Shown here: positions 1 to 4,291 of the stretch, piece after piece | How the letters are laid out: every line of letters starts with the position of its first letter | Position numbering within the stretch: the stretch's first letter is position 1 | DNA from: Candidatus Peregrinibacteria bacterium | Lineage (GTDB): Bacteria > Patescibacteria > Gracilibacteria > UM-FILTER-43-11 | Length of the DNA: 6,171 nucleotides | NCBI GenBank assembly: GCA_030620215.1 | Contig: JAUXFE010000042.1 | Coordinates: forward strand, 1-6,171 | Direction of reading: 5' to 3' | Notes under the pieces: model-generated | Told to the model about the DNA's origin: nothing | The model's input: the letters and a program-made list of their open reading frames with translations, nothing else | Database searches by the model: none | Made by a program: the position numbers and the translations under genes

Positions 1-1
1 A

Positions 2-274
2 CATAAAATAAAAGAACTAGCTTCTGCAATTACAAACACTCACACTAGTCATTTAGTGCAGAGCCATGTTAAGGAATTGAAATTCGAAAACAATCATCTA
101 ACTATCTACGTAGATAATGCAGGGCCTTTGCACGAACTGGAAGGTGAGGAATGTGATCATCATTTACAGTCCGGAATGGAAAAGATTTATGGTGATATTA
201 GTTATGAATTGAAAATAATGGGTGGAGGGATACATGAGAGAGAAAATCTGATTCCTCATGAGATAAATCAGTAG
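2..274 (+). CDS. C-terminal part of a small DciA/DUF721-like protein (5' end outside window)
   Basis: The frame is open from the left edge to a TAG stop at 272-274, giving 90 visible residues. A GTG at 56 could start a 72-residue product, but the open frame upstream still reads as protein (KELASAITNTHTSHLVQ), so a gene entering from outside is more likely. The core is a run of beta-type residues, LKFENNHLTIYVDNAGPLHE, then a charged helix-like segment and the strand YGDISYELKI. This order (strand, 'L-T-I-x-V' strand, small/acidic turn, helix, strand) recalls the C-terminal half of the DUF721/DciA family, whose members include a loader or partner of the replicative helicase. The likeness is by eye only, and the protein could equally be an uncharacterised lineage-specific family. 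The stop codon lies inside the first degenerate unit of the repeat array that follows, and the gene converges on rnhB. Confidence 0.6.
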   Translation, partial: HKIKELASAITNTHTSHLVQSHVKELKFENNHLTIYVDNAGPLHELEGEECDHHLQSGMEKIYGDISYELKIMGGGIHERENLIPHEINQ

Positions 275-357
275 TTCTGCTTCGCGTAGGGCTGTCGCTA
301 TCGCTCCGTAGGGCTGTTTGAGTACAAACGTAGGGCTGTCCCGATTACGGGACGTGG
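271..357 (+). repeat. Left arm of a facing pair of ~22-bp palindromic repeat arrays
   Basis: The 9-mer GTAGGGCTG occurs at 286-294, 308-316 and 330-338, exactly 22 bp apart. A degenerate copy (GTAGTTCTG) lies at 271-279 and a partial one (GTGG) starts at 354. Between copies lie short palindromes with varying stems: TGC-TTC-GCG (278-286), a decayed GC-TATC-GC (297-304), GTTTG-AGTA-CAAAC (316-329) and GTCCCG-ATTA-CGGGAC (338-353). The first unit contains the TAG stop of the upstream gene. No known repeat family was recognised. The layout resembles REP/BIME-type intergenic palindromes or a set of stacked RNA hairpins downstream of a gene. Confidence 0.8.
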
Positions 358-413
358 TCCTATTTTATTTTTTGACGGGTTTATTAAAAGTATCCACCCA
401 TAATAAAATAGGA
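358..413. repeat. 12-bp perfect inverted repeat at the centre of the facing arrays
   Basis: TCCTATTTTATT (358-369) is matched exactly by AATAAAATAGGA (402-413), with a 32-nt spacer containing a T-run at 366-373. It lies between two convergent genes, so it could act as a bidirectional terminator. However, the stem is AT-rich and the loop long, so an intrinsic terminator is not clear-cut. It forms the symmetry centre of the flanking arrays, which read toward it from both sides. Confidence 0.7.
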
Positions 414-418
414 ATCAC

Positions 419-509
419 GGGCGATAGCCCAGCCCCACGCAAGTAATCTCGCAGCCCCACGCCGAAGGCAGCCCTACGCTCGTACTCGAGCATACCCACG
501 GCGTTAGCC
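419..509 (-). repeat. Right arm of the facing palindromic arrays, running over the end of rnhB
   Basis: Read on the minus strand, the 9-mer GTRGGGCTG appears at 430-438, 452-460 and 469-477, with a weaker form (GTGGGTATG) at 491-499. Spacings are 22, 17 and 22 bp. Palindromes between them are GGGC-GATA-GCCC (419-430), GCAAG-TAAT-CTCGC with one mismatch (439-452), GCC-GAA-GGC (461-469), GCTCG-TACT-CGAGC (478-491) and GGC-GTTA-GCC (500-509). The last one has the rnhB stop codon (504-506) in its loop. On the minus strand the loops read TATC, ATTA, TTC, AGTA and TAAC; the first four also occur in the left arm, although the stems differ. Confidence 0.8.
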
Positions 510-1097
510 AGAATTAAATGGCGAAAAAGTAAGTCGGTGAATCGGACACGCACCATGCTTTTTAATAGCACTCAAATGTACCTCTGTTCCATACCCCATA
601 TGATCTCCAAAGCTGTAATTGGGGTATTTTTTGTCATATTTAACCATCAAATGATCCCGATGGACTTTAGCTATAATCGAAGCAGCGGCGATGCTAAAAA
701 CCTTCTCATCACCTTTAATTATCGGCATTTGAGGAATATCCATAATGTTCACTGGAACGGCATCTGTGAGGATAAAATCGGGCGTAGGATCGAGTTTTAG
801 AATAGCTTGGCGCATAGCGAGCTTGGTAGCATTTAAGATGCCCATTTCGTCAATTTTAGAGGGCGTAACGACCCCTACAGCATAAGTAAGGGCATTATTG
901 CTAATTTCGACAAATAACTGCTCTCTCTGCATGGCTGTGAGCTGTTTTGAGTCATTTATTAGCTCATTTTTATATTCCTCAGGCATAATTACTGCAGCAG
1001 CAACTACCGGGCCTGCAAGCGGACCTCTGCCGGCTTCATCGACCCCGGCTATGTGCTGGTATCCCTTTGCTTTTAGTGCTTGTTCCTGTTTGTACAT
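504..1097 (-). CDS. rnhB: Ribonuclease HII
   Basis: This 197-residue protein is normal in length for RNase HII, the cytoplasmic enzyme that cuts the RNA strand of RNA-DNA hybrids and starts removal of single ribonucleotides from DNA. The N-terminal signature AGVDEAGRGPLAGP carries catalytic D20 and E21 and the GRG motif (residues 23-25). The other two acidic residues of the DEDD site are visible as D112 (in ILTDAV) and D148 (in AKVHRDH). MGYGT (168-171) holds the conserved tyrosine used to sense the ribonucleotide junction, and the ending HRLTFSPF is typical of the family. The ATG at 1097 is the first possible start, because an in-frame TAA lies two codons upstream. No strong Shine-Dalgarno is seen; AGGA in the spacer is about 14 nt away. 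The gene lies 94 bp downstream of wzx on the same strand and may be co-transcribed with it. Its TAA stop falls inside the repeat array. Confidence 0.95.
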   Translation of the reverse strand: MYKQEQALKAKGYQHIAGVDEAGRGPLAGPVVAAAVIMPEEYKNELINDSKQLTAMQREQLFVEISNNALTYAVGVVTPSKIDEMGILNATKLAMRQAILKLDPTPDFILTDAVPVNIMDIPQMPIIKGDEKVFSIAAASIIAKVHRDHLMVKYDKKYPNYSFGDHMGYGTEVHLSAIKKHGACPIHRLTFSPFNSG

Positions 1098-1105
1098 AAT
1101 TTAAC

Positions 1106-1186
1106 ACTGTATCCTGTATCCTGGCACTGAAACTGACACTACCTACGACTTAAGTTTGAGTTCCAGTTTGAGTTTGAGGATACAGT
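1106..1186. repeat. Spacer between wzx-like gene and rnhB, bounded by a 10-bp inverted repeat
   Basis: ACTGTATCCT (1106-1115) and AGGATACAGT (1177-1186) are perfect inverted copies that nearly span the 94-bp spacer. Inside are short tandem runs: TGTATCC twice (from 1109) and several GTTTGA/GTTCCA hexamers (about 1154-1177). In the minus-strand transcript the structure would sit between the wzx stop and the rnhB start, ending 8 nt before the ATG. There is no T-run to make it an intrinsic terminator. It might modulate rnhB expression or be a decayed repeat element. Confidence 0.55.
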
Positions 1187-1191
1187 TTTAA

Positions 1192-2724
1192 TTATCGTTT
1201 AAGCAACCCCCACATCTCCTGCGTAACAACTTTTGTTTGTAAAATCATAATTCCATAAACCGCGCCTCCAAGTGGAATTAATACAGCAATTTGCCATACA
1301 AACCACATATCTCTCATTAAATAATACCCACTCCATACCACCAAGCCCATAACAAGTGCGGAGACAATGATTTTAAATAAAGTTTTTAAAGAGAGGCTGA
1401 ACCCAAGGGATTTTTTAACTATCCATCCGGTTAAAATAATTATAAAAAGCGCCGAAACAACCGATGTCACTGCCGCTCCTCTAAACCCCCAATAAGGAAT
1501 AGTAATCAAATTCCCAACTAGGTTTAAAAGTACACAGCCCGCGTTAACAAACATCAACTTTACCTGTTTATTCAGCACCACAAGCGTAAATCCAAATAAC
1601 GTGCTAATAAATGAAAAGAGCATTGCAAACATCAAAATCCGTACTGCCATATCCGAACCGTACATATGTGTATTTCCACCCACAAATTCAGCATCCGAAA
1701 TAAACATAATAATCGGCACGGCGAGTACAAATCCACCGACAAGAATTGGGATGCCAGTAGCTGCCAAAAAGTCAAAAGAATACTGCATGAGCTCTTTAAT
1801 CCGTTTACTCTGCTCCTCAATAAATCTCGTCATAACAGGGAGTACCGAATTCATAAAATAAACCGGAATGATCACAAGCATTTCTAAAAATCTCATAGCC
1901 ACACCATATAAACCAACTTCCGTATCACCGCACATTGCCTGAGAGCATTGAGTCGTACCGTCCGCCAGAGTGGTCGTATGAGGGAGCATTAAAGTCATCA
2001 GAATCACATCCAGTCTGAAATAAATCGTATTTAATACAAGAGCCACACCATAAGGGAGAGAGGTAAAGAAGATCTTTTTCCAAAAACCGAAATCAAATCT
2101 ATAAGTAATTTTTGAATATCTGTGAACGTAATAAGAGGTGATTCCAAACATTACAAAATTACCGAACACGCCTGCCAAAATTAAATGCTTAAAACCACCC
2201 ACCGGATCTTGCGTAAATAGTATGTAGGCCACTGCAGCCATATAAATAACACTGACAAGCTTCCCTATAACCAGACCAATGGTAGCGTATTGCATTTTTA
2301 AATGAACCTGTAAAACACTACTGACTGTTCCATTCAGCAAAGCAAAAAAGATAGCCAAAGTAGCTATTAAAATACCCATTGGAATCACAGTATCTGCGTA
2401 AACTGGTATCATAAAAGCTACAATTGCAGCCGCAGCCATCGTCAAAATCGCCAGTCCTGTACGAAGCCCCATTACATTACCCAAAATCATCGGAATCTTG
2501 CTTTCATCCTTTGACATTTCTTTCACCGTAATCGTATATATACCAAAATCGGCCGCTATACCAAAGAAAGCCAGGAATTGATAAACAGTTGTGTAATCAC
2601 CATAACCGGATGTACCCAGATAACCCGAAATTATCTTCAAGACAATAATGGAAAGACCGGCTGTAACTAATTTACCAAGTACCTGTATAAACGTATTTTC
2701 GAGGATTTTTCGGGCAATAGACAT
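1192..2724 (-). CDS. Wzx-like polysaccharide flippase (MOP superfamily membrane protein)
   Basis: This 510-residue, strongly hydrophobic protein has about 12-14 likely membrane segments and the length usual for O-antigen/teichoic-acid type flippases, which move lipid-linked sugars across the cytoplasmic membrane. The N-terminus (ARKILENTFIQVLGKLVTAG, then SGYLGTSGYGDYTTVYQFLA at about 33-52) is a typical Wzx/RfbX opening, with the conserved 'G-x-x-x-Y/F-G' segment after the first helix. A mid-protein helix with YFRLDVILM (235-243) is also characteristic. An unusual hydrophilic insert at about 248-270 contains two close cysteines (C260, C265) and would lie in a loop outside the bilayer. No glycosyltransferases are visible nearby, so the substrate cannot be assigned. 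The ATG at 2724 is preceded by an A-rich stretch with no clear ribosome site. The gene is followed by rnhB on the same strand. Confidence 0.9.
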   Translation of the reverse strand: MSIARKILENTFIQVLGKLVTAGLSIIVLKIISGYLGTSGYGDYTTVYQFLAFFGIAADFGIYTITVKEMSKDESKIPMILGNVMGLRTGLAILTMAAAAIVAFMIPVYADTVIPMGILIATLAIFFALLNGTVSSVLQVHLKMQYATIGLVIGKLVSVIYMAAVAYILFTQDPVGGFKHLILAGVFGNFVMFGITSYYVHRYSKITYRFDFGFWKKIFFTSLPYGVALVLNTIYFRLDVILMTLMLPHTTTLADGTTQCSQAMCGDTEVGLYGVAMRFLEMLVIIPVYFMNSVLPVMTRFIEEQSKRIKELMQYSFDFLAATGIPILVGGFVLAVPIIMFISDAEFVGGNTHMYGSDMAVRILMFAMLFSFISTLFGFTLVVLNKQVKLMFVNAGCVLLNLVGNLITIPYWGFRGAAVTSVVSALFIIILTGWIVKKSLGFSLSLKTLFKIIVSALVMGLVVWSGYYLMRDMWFVWQIAVLIPLGGAVYGIMILQTKVVTQEMWGLLKR

Positions 2725-2740
2725 GCTTTTTTTGAGTTTT

Positions 2741-2750
2741 ATAACGTTAT
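2741..2750. promoter_or_regulatory. 10-bp perfect palindrome upstream of the wzx-like gene
   Basis: ATAACGTTAT is self-complementary and lies 16 bp before the wzx start codon. On the minus strand it runs into TTATAAAA, which could serve as a poor -10 element, but no convincing -35 lies upstream. It may be an operator or simply chance in AT-rich DNA. Confidence 0.25.
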
Positions 2751-2766
2751 GACGATACAGGAGGAA

Positions 2767-2868
2767 TGAAAATTTGAAAACTTGAAAACTATGATGAGTT
2801 TTGTGATGCCATTTGCATAATCATAGATTGATGAGGCAGTTAAACTTGAAAATTTGAAAACTTGAAAA
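2767..2868. repeat. 22-bp direct repeat, two copies 80 bp apart
   Basis: The A/T-rich word at 2767-2788 (beginning TGAAAATTTGAAAACTTG) recurs identically at 2847-2868. Both copies are built from shorter 'TTGAAAA' words, and both form part of the left arms of the nested inverted repeats covering 2775-3110. Nothing gene-like is seen between them. Confidence 0.7.
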
Positions 2869-2886
2869 AATGAAAATGTAAAATCA

Positions 2887-3050
2887 TTGCTGGCTCCACA
2901 TTCACGGTACGTGAATGCATCCCGCTCAAGCGGGATAGTGCTCTGCATGGAGTCAAGACAGTCTGCCCAACCGATAAACGGACAGTTGTGGCTCCAGACA
3001 GAGCCCTGCGCTTCGCGCGTACCTGCGTGCCGCAGGCATGGAGCCAGCAA
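2887..3050. repeat. GC-rich hairpin cluster inside the nested element
   Basis: Two modules each start with TGGCTCCA (2891-2898 and 2989-2996) and end with its inverted copy (TGGAGTC at 2948-2954, TGGAGCCA at 3039-3046). Module one carries CATTCACG-GTA-CGTGAATG (2899-2917) and ATCCCGC-TCAA-GCGGGAT (2919-2936). Module two carries GCGC-TTC-GCGC (3008-3018) and CCTGCG-TGC-CGCAGG (3022-3036). Between the modules, GTCTG (2961-2965) and CGGAC (2979-2983) can form another stem. GCTCTG (2940-2945) and CAGAGC (2999-3004) also pair across the middle. Confidence 0.75.
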
Positions 3051-3072
3051 ATGGGTAATTTTTCAAGTTTAT

Positions 3073-3091
3073 TTTACTGCGAAGCAGTAAA
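3073..3091. repeat. 8-bp perfect hairpin near the right end of the nested element
   Basis: TTTACTGC-GAA-GCAGTAAA is a perfect stem with a 3-nt loop, lying between the outer and second inverted-repeat arms. On the minus strand its tip reads CTTCG, the same tip seen at 280-284 and 3011-3015 on the plus strand. There is no T-run of terminator type directly after it on either strand. Confidence 0.6.
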
Positions 3092-3167
3092 TTGAGTTTT
3101 CAAGTTTTCATATCAAGTAACACGTTAGCTTCACAAAAAAAGTACAATTCAACACGCTTAATTATAC

Positions 3168-3196
3168 TTGACAAAATACCAAAAAAGTGGTAATCT
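3168..3196 (+). promoter_or_regulatory. Sigma-70-type promoter of the metallopeptidase gene
   Basis: A perfect TTGACA (3168-3173) is followed after exactly 17 bp by TAATCT (3191-3196), a good -10 match. Transcription would start near 3203, leaving a leader of about 173 nt before the ATG at 3376. A second -10-like hexamer, TATAAT, occurs at 3276-3281 but has no -35 at suitable distance. Confidence 0.75.
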
Positions 3197-3202
3197 ACTC
3201 CT

Positions 3203-3375
3203 CCAACCTCAAAAAAGAGGCAAAAACAAACATAAAAAAGAGTCATTTATACGCCTCCGCTTAAATGAATTGGCATATAATGCTCCGAAGCTTTTATGGA
3301 ATTGTTTAGTAAAAAAATAATTTAAGCTACGGTCGCATAATCCAATTTAAAGAGAAGGGGCATAACCGCTTATTT
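3203..3375 (+). promoter_or_regulatory. Long 5' leader with two mutually exclusive RNA pairings at the start codon
   Basis: GTCGCATAA (3332-3340) is perfectly complementary to TTATGCGAC (3374-3382), so a 9-bp stem would bury the ATG at 3376. TTTAAG (3321-3326) can extend it by pairing with 3382-3387 across a bulge. The upstream strand of this stem can instead pair with 3266-3283: CCAATTTA (3342-3349) with TGAATTGG plus a preceding T, and GCAT (3335-3338) with ATGC (3280-3283). The two states cannot coexist. A small CCTC-A6-GAGG hairpin lies at 3207-3220. A 14-codon frame (3265-3309) overlaps the first segment. This layout suggests translational control such as a leader-peptide attenuator, an RNA thermometer or a ligand switch. 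No known riboswitch class was recognised. Confidence 0.45.
3353..3360 (+). promoter_or_regulatory. Ribosome binding site of the metallopeptidase, with long spacing
   Basis: AGAAGGGG lies 15 nt before the ATG, longer than the usual 5-9 nt. It falls in the loop of the predicted start-codon stem (3332-3340 with 3374-3382). No other ATG, GTG or TTG occurs in frame between the upstream stop at 3310-3312 and 3376, so the ATG choice is firm despite the spacing. Confidence 0.5.
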
Positions 3376-4170
3376 ATGCGACTTAAAGCAATTACTCTTT
3401 TTTTGGCCATTCAGGTTCTATCCTTCTTTGTTTGGAAGACCATGTCTACCGATATTCAGGTAATGGCAAAAGAGCCTGTCCAAATAACTCATGCTGTTTC
3501 AGAAGAGACAGTACAGCCGGATTTTTCTGTACGCCACTTTAATGATTCACAGGAAAGCTTAAATAACGCGTTGCAAGAGCGGATAAAAAAAGTATTTGAC
3601 AGTCTCCCAACCGATCACGTTAACACTGTTGAAGATATTGTTTTAGATTACGATACAAATGCCCATCGCGGGCTTGGCGGTAATAATCTTATAATACTCC
3701 GTGGAGTAAGAATGGATGAAAAGGAATTCATCGGAGTGCTCGTTCACGAGACTGCGCACAATGTGGATTATGGATTTTTAGTACACAAAAATGAGGAAGA
3801 AGTCAGCAATTTTAAAGATGGTTCATACCCACTTTATATCACCGATCCAAGTATCGATTTTTACCGCATCAGCTGGGAAAATGAAAATACGTTGAAAAAA
3901 ACAGCCAGTAATCTGGATTTCGTTTCGGGTTATGCAATGAGCGATCCATTTGAGGATTTTGCAGAAACTTACACTTATTACGTTCTGCATAACGAAGACT
4001 TCAGAGCGCTTGTATCCAGTTCTCCAAATCTATACGCCAAATACCGCTTTATGAAATATCGTGTGTTCAATGGCGTCGAATTTAATACAGGTGACGGTGA
4101 AGTGAATATACATAACAGACCGTGGGATACGACCTTATTGAGTTATGATTTGGAGGAGTTCTTAAATTAA
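3376..4170 (+). CDS. Secreted or membrane-anchored zinc metallopeptidase (HExxH, gluzincin-like)
   Basis: This 264-residue protein begins with a basic tip (MRLK) and a hydrophobic run at residues 5-20. That run is either a signal peptide with a possible cut after VMA (31) or a membrane anchor; the rest is hydrophilic and would face outside. The segment FIGVLVHETAHNVDYG contains HETAH (124-128), the HExxH zinc-binding and catalytic motif. FEDFAETYTYY supplies E197, about 70 residues downstream, a position and context expected for the third zinc ligand in gluzincin-type peptidases. The pattern 'DPFEDFAE' recalls HExxH families related to the anthrax lethal-factor peptidase fold, but no specific family was recognised and the substrate is unknown. 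The gene stands alone behind its own promoter and a long structured leader, and converges on the amidohydrolase gene. Confidence 0.8.
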   Translation: MRLKAITLFLAIQVLSFFVWKTMSTDIQVMAKEPVQITHAVSEETVQPDFSVRHFNDSQESLNNALQERIKKVFDSLPTDHVNTVEDIVLDYDTNAHRGLGGNNLIILRGVRMDEKEFIGVLVHETAHNVDYGFLVHKNEEEVSNFKDGSYPLYITDPSIDFYRISWENENTLKKTASNLDFVSGYAMSDPFEDFAETYTYYVLHNEDFRALVSSSPNLYAKYRFMKYRVFNGVEFNTGDGEVNIHNRPWDTTLLSYDLEEFLN

Positions 4171-4200
4171 TGTTTGCTGCCTATTTATCTGGTTGGAGAT

Positions 4201-4215
4201 CTGTCCTTCGGACGG
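4201..4215. repeat. CTTCGG-capped hairpin after the metallopeptidase gene
   Basis: CTGTCC-TTC-GGACGG forms a 6-bp stem with one T-G wobble, 30 bp past the stop codon. The C(TTC)G tip matches tips in the other hairpin clusters of this window. No T-run follows, so intrinsic termination here is uncertain. Confidence 0.5.
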
Positions 4216-4216
4216 T

Positions 4217-4284
4217 GACCTAATTGGAGACCTAATTGTTGTAAACCTGAATAATACCAACAAGATCAACAATCAGATCACCAA
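4217..4284. repeat. Imperfect 18-bp inverted repeat between convergent genes, with a short tandem repeat
   Basis: TTGGAGACCTAATTGTTG (4224-4241) and CAACAATCAGATCACCAA (4267-4284) are inverted copies with three mismatches. On the minus-strand transcript two of the three become G-U wobbles, so the stem is stronger there. GACCTAATTG is also tandemly duplicated at 4217-4226 and 4229-4238. The right arm ends 7 bp before the amidohydrolase stop codon. The region could aid termination in both directions but lacks T-runs. Confidence 0.55.
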
Positions 4285-4291
4285 TAAGTAA

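Larger units (their letters stand above)
2775..3110. mobile_element. 336-bp nested palindromic element, possibly MITE-like
   Basis: The ends are a perfect 16-bp inverted repeat: TGAAAACTTGAAAACT (2775-2790) and its complement at 3095-3110. Inside lies a second perfect 12-bp pair (2841-2852 with 3060-3071), then a third (TTGCTGGCTCCA 2887-2898 with 3039-3050). The innermost part is a cluster of small GC-rich hairpins, in contrast to the AT-rich arms. There is no transposase and no clear target-site duplication. A non-autonomous mobile element, a cruciform-forming locus or a structured RNA are all possible. Frames that cross it are by-products of the symmetry: both strands begin with the same residues, MLAP. 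Confidence 0.5.

Noticed and set aside
271..509. CRISPR array
   Set aside because: The repeated word is only 9 bp, the intervals are palindromes rather than unique spacers, and the orientation flips at the centre. No cas genes are present.
365..571. 68-residue minus-strand frame starting inside the end of rnhB
   Set aside because: It overlaps rnhB in another frame and otherwise translates the palindromic repeat array, with no recognisable protein features.
537..1104. Two plus-strand frames (537-800 and 898-1104)
   Set aside because: They lie antisense to the well-supported rnhB gene and have no family resemblance.
1601..1887. Three overlapping frames on both strands within the flippase gene
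   Set aside because: They are shadows of the 510-residue flippase, which has clear family and membrane-segment patterns.
2739..3090. Frames on both strands crossing the nested element (2739-3050 minus, 2887-3090 plus)
   Set aside because: Both begin MLAP because the same inverted-repeat arm is read from each side. The rest is hairpin and A/T-rich repeat with no protein character.
3276..3281. Second promoter from the perfect TATAAT hexamer
   Set aside because: There is no -35 at 16-18 bp and no TG extension. The TTGACA-17-TAATCT pair at 3168-3196 is much better.
4201..4284. Classical intrinsic terminator after the metallopeptidase gene
   Set aside because: Stems are present but neither is followed by a run of T on the strand concerned.
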